Notes: generated from the letters alone by a model not told the origin. A DNA stretch of 43,318 nt from Rhodobiaceae bacterium (GCA_002723035.1 PBNH01000008.1:55026-98343), one strand, 5' to 3'. Positions 18,039-27,248 are shown, counted from the first letter of the stretch. A program made the numbers and translations.

Positions 18039-18615
18039 TTTAGATAGTAAAAATTTAATTTTTAACAAAGCAAGAACACATAATGAATGGTTAGATAAAG
18101 ATATTTCTGATGAAATTTTAATCGAAATCTATAACTTAATGAAATGGTGTCCTACTAGTGCAAATTGCTCTCCAATTAGAATAATTTTTGCCAAGTCTGC
18201 CGTGTCAAAAAACAGGCTTTTACCCTTCGTAATAGAATCTAATTTAGATAAAACTAAAACCGCGCCCGTAACCGCAATTATTGGGTATGATATTAATTTT
18301 TATGAGCACTTGCCAAGGTTGTTCCCTCATAATTTGGATGCACAAAATTGGTTCAATCATTCTTTAGATATCGCAGAGGAGACAGCTTTTAGAAATGGTT
18401 CAATGCAAGGAGCTTATTTTTTAATTGCTGCAAGAGCTCTTGGGCTTGATTGTGGTCCAATGTCTGGATTTGATAGAGATGGTGTTGATCATGAATTCTT
18501 TAAAGATACAAATATTAAATCAAATTTTTTATGCAACCTTGGTTATGGAGATGCTTCTAAATTATTCACAAGATCTCCAAGATTTAAGTTTGATGAAATA
18601 TGCGAGATTCTCTAA
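18025..18615 (+). CDS. RutE-like malonic semialdehyde reductase (nitroreductase fold)
   Basis: A 196-residue FMN-dependent nitroreductase-family protein, the same length as E. coli RutE. It shares the family's conserved segments: Ala-Arg-Thr-His-Asn, Leu-Met-Lys-Trp-x-Pro-Thr-Ser-Ala-Asn-Cys-Ser-Pro, Ala-Glu-Glu-Thr-Ala-Phe-Arg-Asn, Pro-Met-Ser-Gly-Phe-Asp and Gly-Tyr-Gly-Asp. RutE reduces malonic semialdehyde to 3-hydroxypropionate during pyrimidine catabolism. No other rut gene is in the window, so the natural substrate here is uncertain. The start is GTG at 18025, six bases after AGAGG and inside nfuA. It also overlaps the proposed tsaB start. Confidence 0.88.
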   Translation: MSVFDLDSKNLIFNKARTHNEWLDKDISDEILIEIYNLMKWCPTSANCSPIRIIFAKSAVSKNRLLPFVIESNLDKTKTAPVTAIIGYDINFYEHLPRLFPHNLDAQNWFNHSLDIAEETAFRNGSMQGAYFLIAARALGLDCGPMSGFDRDGVDHEFFKDTNIKSNFLCNLGYGDASKLFTRSPRFKFDEICEIL

Positions 18616-19292
18616 TTTTGACTTTTTTATGCATTAATACATCATTTAATACTTGCTCCATTAATTTAGCTTCTGAAGAAAAAAATATTATTTGCAATGA
18701 AGATCGAAACAGCCCTCCATCGGATATTATTTCCATTTTAGTCAAAGAAACTCTAAAAAGTGCATCATTAAATTTGAGTGATATTTCTGGAATAATAACT
18801 ATTCTAGGACCTGGTAATTATACAAGTATAAGGGTTGGGATAGCATTTAGTCTTGGATTATCAAAAAGCAATTTGATGCCTATTTATGGCATATCAGCTT
18901 TAGAGGCTATTTCTATAAGTCAAAAAGGAATTTTTAAAAAAAATAAAAGCTATTTAGTCTCAATTAAATCTGTAAAAGATGAATTTTTTTTTCAAATCTT
19001 TAATAACTTTTGTGAGCCTCTATCTAAGCCTATTAAATCTAAATTATCTTATATTAAGGAGCTTCTTAGCGACAGTGACCTGGTTTTAATTGGTCCAGGA
19101 TCTAGTGAAATTAGAAGTTTGATAAACATAAAAAATAAAATAGTCGAAGTAAAAGATCATATTGATTATCAGAAATTACTTACATACATCATGCAGAAAC
19201 CCAATCAATATAGTAATATTGTTCCACTTTATTTATCTAATCCAATAGCAGAAAAAAAGGATATATCTTGGTTTGTGAAGAAAGAAATTTAA
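18600..19292 (+). CDS. tsaB: tRNA threonylcarbamoyladenosine protein TsaB
   Basis: A roughly 230-residue protein of the TsaB (YeaZ) family, an ASKHA-fold partner of TsaD for t6A37 modification of ANN-decoding tRNAs. Family features are the N-terminal Leu-Cys-Ile-Asn-Thr-Ser-Phe-Asn strand and the central [11 protein letters not shown] (usually GPGSFTGLRIG). The ATG at 18600 overlaps the previous gene by 16 bases. An in-frame TTG at 18618 would put the first strand at the family's usual position and is equally likely. It overlaps rimI. The C-terminal half is divergent. Confidence 0.85.
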   Translation: MRDSLILTFLCINTSFNTCSINLASEEKNIICNEDRNSPPSDIISILVKETLKSASLNLSDISGIITILGPGNYTSIRVGIAFSLGLSKSNLMPIYGISALEAISISQKGIFKKNKSYLVSIKSVKDEFFFQIFNNFCEPLSKPIKSKLSYIKELLSDSDLVLIGPGSSEIRSLINIKNKIVEVKDHIDYQKLLTYIMQKPNQYSNIVPLYLSNPIAEKKDISWFVKKEI

Positions 19293-19732
19293 CTATTGAA
19301 ATGTTGGATGAAAACAATGTTTTATTTGTTCAAGATATCCAAAAGAATTGCAAAGAACTAGTATGGACATCATCATCATTGTTTCACTTATTGAACAAAG
19401 GTAGTGGTTATGGCTATATATTAAAAAGTTTTAATAAATATATTGGCTACATATTATTGAGGTCATTGGCTGATGAAGAAGAGGTATTATCTTTAGGCGT
19501 TTTAAATTCAAATAGAAGGAAGGGAGTTGCCTCAAAATTATTTTATGAATTTGAGAAAGATGTTATTAGAAAAAATGTAAAAAGAATTTTCTTAGAGGTT
19601 AAAGTTAAAAATTATTCTGCAATTTGTTTTTATGAATTTCTTGGACTAAAAAAAATAAAAGTTTTAAAAGATTATTATAAAACTGATAATGGGTATGAGA
19701 ACGGTTTGCTGCTATCAAAAGTTTATTTTTGA
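19268..19732 (+). CDS. rimI: Ribosomal protein S18 alanine N-acetyltransferase-like (RimI family)
   Basis: A 154-residue single GNAT domain. The acetyl-CoA loop is Asn-Arg-Arg-Lys-Gly-Val-Ala-Ser-Lys-Leu (the R-x-x-G-x-G/A motif). A Phe-Leu-Glu-Val-Lys-x-x-Asn-Tyr-Ser-Ala-Ile-Cys-Phe-Tyr segment followed by Phe-Leu-Gly-Leu-Lys is typical of RimI. Position directly after tsaB supports the RimI assignment, since tsaB-rimI is a widely conserved pair. Start candidates are TTG 19268 (chosen because the first strand is needed) and ATG 19301. The exact acetylated substrate cannot be read from sequence. Confidence 0.82.
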   Translation: MVCEERNLTIEMLDENNVLFVQDIQKNCKELVWTSSSLFHLLNKGSGYGYILKSFNKYIGYILLRSLADEEEVLSLGVLNSNRRKGVASKLFYEFEKDVIRKNVKRIFLEVKVKNYSAICFYEFLGLKKIKVLKDYYKTDNGYENGLLLSKVYF

Positions 19733-19769
19733 TGATTACAAACTTTTTCTTTATTGATATGGTGTAGAT

Positions 19770-20183
19770 ATGACTATTGAAGATATGTGTGAAAAAAAGT
19801 CTATGAGAATGACGGATCAAAGAAGAGTCATTGCTAGGATTTTAGATGATGCTGATGATCATCCAGATGTTGAAGAGCTTCATAAAAGAGCCTGTTTAAT
19901 AGATGATAATATTTCAGTTGCAACAGTTTACAGAACTGTAAGACTTTTTGAAGAGGCAGGTATACTTGTTCGCCATGAATTTAAGGATGGTAGATCTCGC
20001 TATGAAAACGTCGATATAAGTGAACATCATGATCATTTAATTGATATTGAAACAGGTGAAATTATTGAATTTACTAATGAAGAAATTGAACTTATTCAAG
20101 AAAAAATAGCTGATTCTCTTGGCTTTGAATTAGTTGACCATAGGCTTGAGCTCTATGGGAGATTAAAAGATACCAAAAAATAA
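19770..20183 (+). CDS. fur: Ferric uptake regulator family protein (Fur/Mur type)
   Basis: A 137-residue Fur-family metalloregulator. The N-terminal winged helix carries Arg-Met-Thr-Asp-Gln-Arg-Arg-Val-Ile and Ser-Val-Ala-Thr-Val-Tyr-Arg-Thr-Val. The metal-sensing dimerisation domain has Ser-Glu-His-His-Asp-His-Leu. The two CxxC zinc sites of E. coli Fur are absent, as is usual for alphaproteobacterial Fur/Mur, some of which sense manganese. It sits between rimI and miaB, a conserved position. The gap before it is only 37 bases. It is the first of two Fur-superfamily regulators in the window. Confidence 0.93.
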   Translation: MTIEDMCEKKSMRMTDQRRVIARILDDADDHPDVEELHKRACLIDDNISVATVYRTVRLFEEAGILVRHEFKDGRSRYENVDISEHHDHLIDIETGEIIEFTNEEIELIQEKIADSLGFELVDHRLELYGRLKDTKK

Positions 20184-20191
20184 TAAGTTAT

Positions 20192-21544
20192 ATGCAAATT
20201 AGCCAAGATAAAAAAAGAAACCTTTTTATAAAGAGTTATGGCTGTCAGATGAATGAGTATGACTCTGAGAGAATGACTGAGATACTTGCAAAACATAATT
20301 ATTCATCAGTAGATGAACCAACTCAAGCAGATTTAATAATCCTGAATACTTGCCATATTAGAGAAAAAGCCGCTGAAAAAATATATTCAGAACTCGGCAG
20401 ACTAAAGAAAATAAATCTTAATTCTAAGCGTGATATTAAGGTTGCAGTAGCTGGCTGTGTTGGTCAAGCTGAAGGCCATGAGATAATCAAAAGGTCGCCC
20501 ATTGTTGATTTAGTTTTTGGTCCTTTAACCTATCATCAACTACCCGAGATGCTCGAGGAAATAGAGTCTAAGCCAGGTTCACCAAATAAAAAATTAGTCA
20601 ATATTGATGTTCCAGATGAAGATAAGTTTTTAGAACTTAAGGGCTCTAGGAAAAATTTGAAATCTATTAGCTCTCTGTTATCTATTCAAGAGGGTTGTGA
20701 TAAGTTTTGTTCGTTTTGTGTAGTTCCCTATACAAGAGGAGTCGAGATATCTAGACCAGCAAAACAAATTATTAGTGAAGCCAAGGAATTAATCGGCATT
20801 GGAGCAAAGGAAATAATTTTATTGGGTCAAAACGTCAACGCATGGTCTCAATCTAATGGGTCAAATATAGAAATGACTTTTCCACAACTGATAAAAGAAA
20901 TATCAGAATTAAATATTGACCGAATAAGGTATATAACCAGCCATCCTAGAGATATGACTGAAGAGTTAATGAAGTCACATAGAGAAATTTCGAAACTTCA
21001 ACCATATCTTCACCTTCCTGTTCAATCTGGTTCAGATAAAATACTTAAAGAAATGAATAGGGGTTATACATCGCAGGAATATATAGATATAATTTACAAA
21101 ACTAGAGAATATAGATCAGATATAGCTATTTCTGGTGATTTTATAGTTGGCTTTCCTGGGGAGACCGATGATGATTTTCAAGCAACTTTAGATATTGTAA
21201 AAAAAGTAAAATATGCTCATGCCTATAGTTTTAAATACTCACCTCGTCCTGGTACTCCAGCAGCGTTAAAAGATAACCAAATAGACGAAAAAGTTAAAAG
21301 CGATAGACTTAAGATGCTTCAAGAATTAATCAGGCAACAAACTAGAGACTTTAATTTAGATTTTTTTGAAAGGGAAATAGATGTTCTCATTGAGAAAAAA
21401 GGTATCGGAGAAAATAGACTTACAGGACGTTCCTCATATTTACAACCAGTCCATATGACTGGAGATACATCTTTTATAGGTAAGATTTTAAAAGTAAAAA
21501 TTATTAAAACCAGAGATAATAGCCTTGAAGGGATAATTTTATAA
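20192..21544 (+). CDS. miaB: tRNA-2-methylthio-N6-dimethylallyladenosine synthase MiaB
   Basis: A 450-residue methylthiotransferase that converts i6A37 to ms2i6A37 in tRNA. The N-terminal UPF0004 domain binds an auxiliary [4Fe-4S] cluster through Cys18, Cys54 and Cys89. The radical SAM domain has the CxxxCxxC motif at Cys169, Cys173 and Cys176. A C-terminal TRAM domain starts at about residue 380. Length is normal. The tRNA modifier TsaB and the Fe-S carrier NfuA are encoded just upstream. Only 5 bases separate it from phoH. Confidence 0.97.
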   Translation: MQISQDKKRNLFIKSYGCQMNEYDSERMTEILAKHNYSSVDEPTQADLIILNTCHIREKAAEKIYSELGRLKKINLNSKRDIKVAVAGCVGQAEGHEIIKRSPIVDLVFGPLTYHQLPEMLEEIESKPGSPNKKLVNIDVPDEDKFLELKGSRKNLKSISSLLSIQEGCDKFCSFCVVPYTRGVEISRPAKQIISEAKELIGIGAKEIILLGQNVNAWSQSNGSNIEMTFPQLIKEISELNIDRIRYITSHPRDMTEELMKSHREISKLQPYLHLPVQSGSDKILKEMNRGYTSQEYIDIIYKTREYRSDIAISGDFIVGFPGETDDDFQATLDIVKKVKYAHAYSFKYSPRPGTPAALKDNQIDEKVKSDRLKMLQELIRQQTRDFNLDFFEREIDVLIEKKGIGENRLTGRSSYLQPVHMTGDTSFIGKILKVKIIKTRDNSLEGIIL

Positions 21545-21549
21545 AAAAT

Positions 21550-22520
21550 ATGAAAACAAATAAAAATCAATTGAAAGAAGTTAGTCAAATTTTAGAATTA
21601 GAAGATAATAAAGTTCTAATCGAATTATATGGTCAGCATGACGAGAATTTAACAAAAATTGAAAATAATTTTGGAATTCATATCTCATATAGGGGTAATA
21701 TAATAGAGTTTAGGGGAAATGAAGATGCTTGTTCTTCGGCTAGTAAATTTATTTCAAATGTTTATAAGAAATTAGTAAACGGAAAAAAATTAATGAGGAT
21801 ATATTTGATGATTTTTCAAAACACTCTAAACAGTTAGATGCAGAAGATCTTAATACAATACTTATAAAAACTAAGAAAAAAAATATTTATCCAAGATCTT
21901 CAAATCAACTAAAATTTGTAAATTTAATTAAAAATAAAGATCTTGTTTTCGGTGTTGGACCTGCGGGAACCGGTAAAACATATCTGGCAGTAGCTTGCGC
22001 AGTTGAAGCTTTATTAAAAAAAGAAGTTTCTAAAATTATCTTATCAAGACCAGCAGTTGAGGCCGGAGAGAGACTTGGTTTTCTTCCAGGTGATTTAAAA
22101 GAAAAAATCGACCCATATCTTAGGCCATTATACGATGCTTTAAATGACCTAATACCCCTAAAGGCATTAGAAAGATATTTAGAAAATAATACAATTGAAA
22201 TTGCTCCTTTAGCATTTATGAGAGGACGAACTCTTGAAAATTCCTATATTATTCTTGATGAAGCACAAAATACCTCGTCTATGCAGATGAAAATGTTTTT
22301 AACAAGACTTGGCAAAAATTCAAAAATGGTTATTGCAGGCGACTCAACACAAATCGATTTACCTAAAGGTGAAAAATCTGGTCTTAAGGAAATATTAAAT
22401 ATTATGCCTAAAACAGACGAAATTGGGAAAGTTCTATTTAAGAATGGCGATATAACCAGACATAACCTAGTAACAAAAATAGTAGGGGCCTATGAAAAGA
22501 ATAATAAGGCTCTAAGTTAA
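21550..22520 (+). CDS. phoH: PhoH-family ATPase (PhoH-like), split by a -1 frame change
   Basis: Two frames together encode one PhoH-like protein of about 323 residues, the family's normal size. Frame one runs from the ATG at 21550 to 21789 and would stop at 21837. The second frame starts with ATT at 21789 and runs open to TAA at 22518-22520. The second part carries Walker A Gly-Pro-Ala-Gly-Thr-Gly-Lys-Thr (21957-21980) and Walker B Ile-Ile-Leu-Asp-Glu-Ala-Gln-Asn. PhoH-like proteins are RNA-associated ATPases, and phoH-ybeY-corC-lnt is a conserved order. The switch point is an A7 run in the register A AAA AAA. It may be a true indel, a sequencing error, polymerase slippage or ribosomal frameshifting. 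Confidence 0.88.
21783..21789 (+). other. In-register slippery heptamer A AAA AAA at the phoH frame switch
   Basis: Seven adenines read as GGA AAA AAA TTA in the phoH start frame. A -1 slip here gives ATT AAT GAG and restores the conserved PhoH sequence through to the stop. The register is that of known -1 slippery sites (X XXY YYZ). No obvious stable hairpin was noted within the next 10 bases, so polymerase slippage or a deletion is at least as likely. Confidence 0.6.
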
Positions 22521-22521
22521 A

Positions 22522-22992
22522 GTGAATAAAATATTGATTGATATTTCTGCTAAAAAAATTTGGCAAAAAGAAGAGATTAACGTAGTTCGAAAAGTTTTAT
22601 TAATTTGTTATGACTCTCTATCTTTGAGAGAGTCTCTTGAATTGAGTGTGAGATTAACTGATGATAAAGAAATAATGGACTTAAATAAAACTTACAGAAA
22701 CAAAAACTCTCCAACTAACGTATTATCATTTTGTTCTCAAAAAAATAAGCATGATAAATTAGGGTTTAATATCCTTGGTGATTTAGTAATTTCTAGAGAT
22801 ACAGTAATAAAAGAACTAGCAGGAACAAAAAAAACATTTGAACAACATATTTCCCATCTTACAATTCACGGTTTTCTTCATCTCTTAGGCTATATTCATG
22901 AAGATGATAATGAAGCAAAGACAATGGAAAATTTAGAAACTGAAATTCTAAAAAAGTTAAATATTCCAGATCCATATTTAGGTATTAATTAA
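22522..22992 (+). CDS. ybeY: Endoribonuclease YbeY (16S rRNA 3' maturation)
   Basis: A 156-residue metal-dependent endoribonuclease involved in 16S rRNA 3'-end processing and ribosome quality control. The zinc site His-Gly-Phe-Leu-His-Leu-Leu-Gly-Tyr-x-His (H-x3-H-x5-H) is intact near residue 115. An upstream Ser-Pro-Thr-Asn-Val-Leu-Ser-Phe and a Leu-Gly-Asp-Leu-Val-Ile segment are also conserved. The start is GTG at 22522, directly after the phoH stop, so phoH and ybeY are probably translationally coupled. This is a further reason to expect phoH to be translated to its end. Confidence 0.94.
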   Translation: MNKILIDISAKKIWQKEEINVVRKVLLICYDSLSLRESLELSVRLTDDKEIMDLNKTYRNKNSPTNVLSFCSQKNKHDKLGFNILGDLVISRDTVIKELAGTKKTFEQHISHLTIHGFLHLLGYIHEDDNEAKTMENLETEILKKLNIPDPYLGIN

Positions 22993-22993
22993 A

Positions 22994-23848
22994 ATGAAAA
23001 AATATTACGTCAAATTATTAAATTTTATCCAACTTAACTATGAAGGATTAAAAGATATTTTATCGAAAAAAGAAAATACATCTTTAAAAGACATAGTTAA
23101 TGATCATATTGATAATGAAAGAGAGTTTAGTATTGAAGAAAAGGAAATGCTCACCAATATAATTGGCTTTGGTAAGTCTCGCGTTGAAGACTCTATGGTT
23201 CCAAGGGCTGATATAATTTCAGCAGATATAGAGACTTCAGCAGAGGAAATTATAAAATTATTTTCAGAGTGCAATCATTCAAGAATAGCAATTTATAGAG
23301 AAAATTTGGATGATCCAGTTGGTATGCTTCATATAAAAGATTTCGTTGGTGCATTATCAAAAAAAGATATTGAGGATATAATATTAGAGCCTTTAGTTAA
23401 GGATATTTTATTTGTACCACCTTCAATGAAATCTCGAGAACTATTACTTAAAATGCAGGTATCAAGAATTCATATGGCACTTGTTGTTGATGAATATGGT
23501 GGAACTGATGGTCTTTTAACAATTGAGAATCTTATTGAAGAAATTGTTGGCGAAATTGAAGATGAGCATTCCGAGGCTGAAGTTTATAAGATTAATATTT
23601 ATGAAAATTTTATTGATGTGCCCGCTAGGACAACTATACAAGAAGTTGAAGAAATAATTGGCTTTGAACTTTTGAATGATGATATCGATGAAGAAATTGA
23701 TACAATTGGTGGTTTGGTATTTCTTTTAGCAGGCAGAATACCTCAAAGAGGAGAATTAATAACACACCCGAAAGGTTTTGAAATAGAAATAAAAGAAGTT
23801 GATCAAAGAAAAATAATTAATGTTAGATTTAGATTAAAAGTTAAATAA
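22994..23848 (+). CDS. corC: CBS-domain protein of the CorC/YbeX (HlyC/CorC) family
   Basis: A 284-residue soluble protein with a short N-terminal region containing Val-Glu-Asp-Ser-Met-Val-Pro-Arg. Two CBS domains follow (about residues 70-190), with Leu-Val-Val-Asp-Glu-Tyr-Gly-Gly-Thr-Asp-Gly. The C-terminal CorC_HlyC (transporter-associated) domain ends the protein. There is no DUF21 membrane part, so it matches YbeX/CorC rather than the membrane-bound TlyC/YfjD type. E. coli YbeX is linked to magnesium/cobalt homeostasis and ribosome metabolism. Its position between ybeY and lnt is the standard one. Confidence 0.92.
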   Translation: MKKYYVKLLNFIQLNYEGLKDILSKKENTSLKDIVNDHIDNEREFSIEEKEMLTNIIGFGKSRVEDSMVPRADIISADIETSAEEIIKLFSECNHSRIAIYRENLDDPVGMLHIKDFVGALSKKDIEDIILEPLVKDILFVPPSMKSRELLLKMQVSRIHMALVVDEYGGTDGLLTIENLIEEIVGEIEDEHSEAEVYKINIYENFIDVPARTTIQEVEEIIGFELLNDDIDEEIDTIGGLVFLLAGRIPQRGELITHPKGFEIEIKEVDQRKIINVRFRLKVK

Positions 23849-23876
23849 AAACGACCTTCACTTTGTTGGGAGAAAA

Positions 23877-25358
23877 ATGAAATATCTATTATTTAGTCTG
23901 CTGACTTTTTTTGCTGGATCTATATCGAATTTTGCTCTTGCTCCATGGGACTGCATTTTTGTTCTATTGTTTTCTTTCCCATTATTTTTTTTAATACTTA
24001 AAGATATTTTTAACGAAAAAAAAATTAAGAATAATATTTTATCTTTTATCTTTTTTGGAAATATATTCTTATTTGGGTATTTCCTTTTTGGTCTTCTATG
24101 GATTAGTTCAGCCTTTGACTATAAAGAAGGATTTGCCGAGCTAAAGTTTATAAGTATTTTAGGTTTGCCTTTCTTATTGTGCCTAATAACTACCCCTGGA
24201 TGGATTTTAACGGCGTTTTTATGGGGGAAGGGTCTTCGGGGCTGTTTTGCCTTATCTGCTGGTATAATTACAGGTGAATTCTTACGGAGCTATCTTTTCT
24301 CAGGTTTCCCATGGAATTTATTTGGTCATTCAATAGGATTTAATGATCTTTCTATGCAAGTAGGGTCAATTTTTGGGTTTCACCTTTCAGGATTTTTTGT
24401 GATCCTATTTTCTTTGGTACCTATTCTTTTTTTAAAAAAGAATACCTTAACATGGGGTATTATTTTTTCTTTATCTTTACCACTTTGCATGTTGTACGGC
24501 TATTTCAGATTGCCTTCAGAAATAAAATACTTAGATAAAGATTTTTTAATTGTTCAATCCAAAATTTCTCAAGATAAAAAGTTAAATTCAAGTGAGATTG
24601 AGAATATTGCTAAAAAATTTTTGGAATTATCAAAAATAGATAATGAAGTAGATCTAATTATTTGGCCTGAAAATGCAATACCTGTGTTTCTATCTAAAAA
24701 TCAAGATATCAGACTTATATTAATGCAAGGTATAGAAAATTCTAAAAATCTTCTCGTTGGTGATTTAATAATAAAAAATGAAAGTGATATTTATAATTCA
24801 GCAGTCTTAATTACTGAGGATGGAGAAATAACCTCATCTTATGATAAAGTTCACCTTGTACCTTTTGGCGAATATTTACCATTAAGCAAATATTTAAAGA
24901 AATTTAACTTCTTAGAAGTACTTACTAATGAGCGGGGTCTTTCCAAAGGTAAATCTTATGATCCAATTAACACACCTCTAGGTACAGCAAGAGTACTAAT
25001 TTGTTATGAGATTATCTTTTCAAGCGAAGTAATGCGATCAGAGACTCGACCAGATTTTATAGTAAATTTATCCAATGATGCCTGGTTTGATAATAATTCA
25101 GGCCCTTATCAACATTTTTCAAATGCTAAATTTCGTTCAGTTGAGAATGGTCTACCTTTAATTCGATCTTCTAATAAAGGTATTTCTGCTATAATTGATC
25201 CTTATGGAAGGGTAATAGAAAAACTCTCCTTAAATCAAGAGGGTTCTATATATTCTCGTCTTCCAGAAAAGATTCCAGAGACGTTTTACTCGCGCTATGA
25301 AAATTTGATAATATTGGTTTTACTTTTTTTATATTTTTTGTGCTATAGAAAAAATTAA
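23877..25358 (+). CDS. lnt: Apolipoprotein N-acyltransferase
   Basis: A 493-residue inner-membrane enzyme that adds the third acyl chain to lipoproteins. About six to seven hydrophobic helices lie in residues 1-215, followed by a periplasmic nitrilase-like domain and a final helix near 475-490. The catalytic triad is visible: Glu in Ile-Trp-Pro-Glu-Asn-Ala, Lys in Tyr-Asp-Lys-Val-His-Leu-Val-Pro-Phe-Gly-Glu, and Cys376 in Ile-Cys-Tyr-Glu. GGGAG precedes the ATG. metK starts 12 bases downstream; the small HTH regulator often found between them is absent. Confidence 0.96.
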   Translation: MKYLLFSLLTFFAGSISNFALAPWDCIFVLLFSFPLFFLILKDIFNEKKIKNNILSFIFFGNIFLFGYFLFGLLWISSAFDYKEGFAELKFISILGLPFLLCLITTPGWILTAFLWGKGLRGCFALSAGIITGEFLRSYLFSGFPWNLFGHSIGFNDLSMQVGSIFGFHLSGFFVILFSLVPILFLKKNTLTWGIIFSLSLPLCMLYGYFRLPSEIKYLDKDFLIVQSKISQDKKLNSSEIENIAKKFLELSKIDNEVDLIIWPENAIPVFLSKNQDIRLILMQGIENSKNLLVGDLIIKNESDIYNSAVLITEDGEITSSYDKVHLVPFGEYLPLSKYLKKFNFLEVLTNERGLSKGKSYDPINTPLGTARVLICYEIIFSSEVMRSETRPDFIVNLSNDAWFDNNSGPYQHFSNAKFRSVENGLPLIRSSNKGISAIIDPYGRVIEKLSLNQEGSIYSRLPEKIPETFYSRYENLIILVLLFLYFLCYRKN

Positions 25359-25370
25359 AAAGGAATATCT

Positions 25371-26546
25371 ATGGTTAAGAATTTAAACTATTTATTTACT
25401 TCAGAGTCTGTTTCTGAGGGACATCCAGATAAAGTATGTGATCAAATATCTGATAGTATTTTAGATTTATATCTCTCAAAAGATCCTGTTGCTAGAGTAG
25501 CGGTTGAAACACTGGTAACTACTGACTTAGTTGTTGTTTCAGGAGAGGTAAGATCAGCCGTAGAAATATCTAAAGAATTAATTGAAAAGACAATTAGATT
25601 AACAGTGAAGGAAATTGGTTATGAACAGAAGGGTTTTCACTGGGAAAAAATAGAAGTTAAAATTCTACTTCATGAACAGTCATCCGATATTGCTATGGGG
25701 GTAGACTCTGATGGTAATGTAAAAGACGAGGGAGCTGGTGATCAAGGCATCATGTTTGGATATGCATGTAACGAGACTTTAGAATTTATGCCTGCACCAA
25801 TTTTTTATTCTCATAAAATATTAAAACTATTATCAGAAAAAAGGCATGCAGGATTAATAGATGGTATTCTTCCAGACTCAAAGTCACAAGTAACAATGGT
25901 TTATGAAAAAAATAAGCCAATAAAAGCTGACTCAATTGTTGTTTCAACACAGCATACAGAAAATTGTTCTCAAGATGAAATAAGTCAAATTGTAAAAAAA
26001 GTTATTAATGAGAGTTTACCAAGTGAGCTTTTAAAAGATGAAACGTCCTATATAATTAATCCGACTGGTAATTTTGTAATTGGAGGTCCTGTTGGCGATA
26101 CTGGTTTAACAGGAAGAAAGATAATTGTTGATACTTATGGAGGATCGGCTCCTCACGGAGGGGGGGCTTTCTCTGGTAAAGACCCTACTAAGGTTGACAG
26201 ATCTGCAGCTTATATATCAAGGTATTTGGCAAAAAATATTGTTGCTGCTGGAATTTCTGATAAATGTACAATTCAGTTATCTTATGCAATTGGTGTATCA
26301 AAGCCTTTGTCAATTTATGCAGACCTTGGTGATAATGGAAGTATTTCTGAAGACAGTTTGGTAGAGTTTCTTTCGGATTTAGTCGATTTAACACCAAGAG
26401 GTATTCGAGAAAGACTAGGGTTAAATAAGCCTATTTATAAAAAAACTGCCTCATACGGGCACTTTGGAAGAGAGCCTGACCAATATGGAGGTTTTGGCTG
26501 GGAAAAGCTAGATTTAGTTGATGCCCTATCAAATGAATTCAAATAA
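25371..26546 (+). CDS. metK: S-adenosylmethionine synthetase
   Basis: A 391-residue MetK that makes SAM from methionine and ATP. Motifs are Ser-Glu-Gly-His-Pro-Asp-Lys (ATP and Mg), [10 protein letters not shown] and Gly-Gly-Gly-Ala-Phe-Ser-Gly-Lys-Asp (the phosphate loop). An AAAAGGA site lies ahead of the ATG. The 12-base gap after lnt leaves no room for a SAM riboswitch. Many SAM users (rsmI, miaB, trmB) are encoded nearby. It overlaps trmB. Confidence 0.98.
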   Translation: MVKNLNYLFTSESVSEGHPDKVCDQISDSILDLYLSKDPVARVAVETLVTTDLVVVSGEVRSAVEISKELIEKTIRLTVKEIGYEQKGFHWEKIEVKILLHEQSSDIAMGVDSDGNVKDEGAGDQGIMFGYACNETLEFMPAPIFYSHKILKLLSEKRHAGLIDGILPDSKSQVTMVYEKNKPIKADSIVVSTQHTENCSQDEISQIVKKVINESLPSELLKDETSYIINPTGNFVIGGPVGDTGLTGRKIIVDTYGGSAPHGGGAFSGKDPTKVDRSAAYISRYLAKNIVAAGISDKCTIQLSYAIGVSKPLSIYADLGDNGSISEDSLVEFLSDLVDLTPRGIRERLGLNKPIYKKTASYGHFGREPDQYGGFGWEKLDLVDALSNEFK

Positions 26547-27201
26547 TAAATTAATTTCTGTCAAAGGAAGAGAACGTCCTTTAAGTAAAAAACAAAAGCA
26601 AGTTTTTTTGTCTTTATCAAAGTATGAATTTGATTTTTCTTTTCTTAGGGATAGAGATTATTCAAAAAAAAATAAAATTCTTCTTGAAATTGGTTTTGGC
26701 TCAGGTGAGATAATTTTTAAAGAAGCAAAAAAAAATCCTAAAAATATTTTTATGGGTATTGAGTATTATAGAAGAGGAGTTGCTCAACTTTTAAAAAAAA
26801 TAGAAGACCATAATTTGAAAAATATTAAAATTTTTTACGGAGATGCTCATAAGTTTCTAGAAAATTTCTCAGGAATTTTTTTTGATGAGATTTGGTTATT
26901 TTTTCCTGATCCTTGGCCAAAAAAAAGACATGAAAAAAGAAGGTTTATCCAAAAAGAATCAATTAATAAGCTTAATGAAGTTATGAAGCCTAAGGGTAAT
27001 TTATATATATCATCTGATGATAAGAGCTATATAGCATGGACCTTAAGTTTATTTAATCAAAATAATAGGTTTGAATGGTTAGCTGAAAATAATTTAGATT
27101 GGGAAAATCCTTATAAGGATTATCACGGATCTCGTTATGAAGAGAAGGGCTTAAGGAAGAATAAAAAGCCGTATTTTTTAAAATTTAGAAAATTAAATTA
27201 A
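26533..27201 (+). CDS. trmB: tRNA (guanine-N7-)-methyltransferase TrmB
   Basis: A 222-residue SAM-dependent enzyme that methylates G46 of tRNA. The SAM site is [10 protein letters not shown], followed by Gly-Ile-Glu-Tyr and the diagnostic [10 protein letters not shown] segment. The frame also offers TTG 26518 and ATG 26521. The ATG at 26533 gives an N-terminus of family length ahead of the Lys-Gly-Arg segment, but no ribosome binding site decides. It starts inside metK, so translation is probably coupled. It is the last gene before the rimP leader hairpin. Confidence 0.93.
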   Translation: MNSNNKLISVKGRERPLSKKQKQVFLSLSKYEFDFSFLRDRDYSKKNKILLEIGFGSGEIIFKEAKKNPKNIFMGIEYYRRGVAQLLKKIEDHNLKNIKIFYGDAHKFLENFSGIFFDEIWLFFPDPWPKKRHEKRRFIQKESINKLNEVMKPKGNLYISSDDKSYIAWTLSLFNQNNRFEWLAENNLDWENPYKDYHGSRYEEKGLRKNKKPYFLKFRKLN

Positions 27202-27219
27202 ACTAAAATGACTAAAATC

Positions 27220-27248
27220 TTGTAATTTTATCAAAGTTAGGCTATCAA
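27220..27248 (+). promoter_or_regulatory. Possible promoter of the rimP-nusA-infB operon
   Basis: TTGTAA (27220-27225), a 17-base spacer and TATCAA (27243-27248) lie in the 130-base gap between trmB and rimP. A transcript from here would start near 27255 and include the hairpin at 27283-27315 in its leader. Matches are 4/6 for both boxes, so confidence is low. Confidence 0.35.

Noticed and set aside
21838-22217. A 380-base gene-free gap after the short frame at 21550-21837
   Set aside because: The stretch is open in the frame starting at 21789 and encodes the PhoH ATPase core including Walker A, so it is coding sequence of the frame-split phoH.
22994-23848. CorC as a membrane magnesium/cobalt transporter
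   Set aside because: No transmembrane or DUF21 segment is present; the protein is soluble and only CBS and CorC-associated domains are seen.
25359-25370. SAM riboswitch upstream of metK
   Set aside because: Only 12 bases separate lnt from metK, too short for any SAM-binding RNA, and metK is clearly part of a longer transcript.
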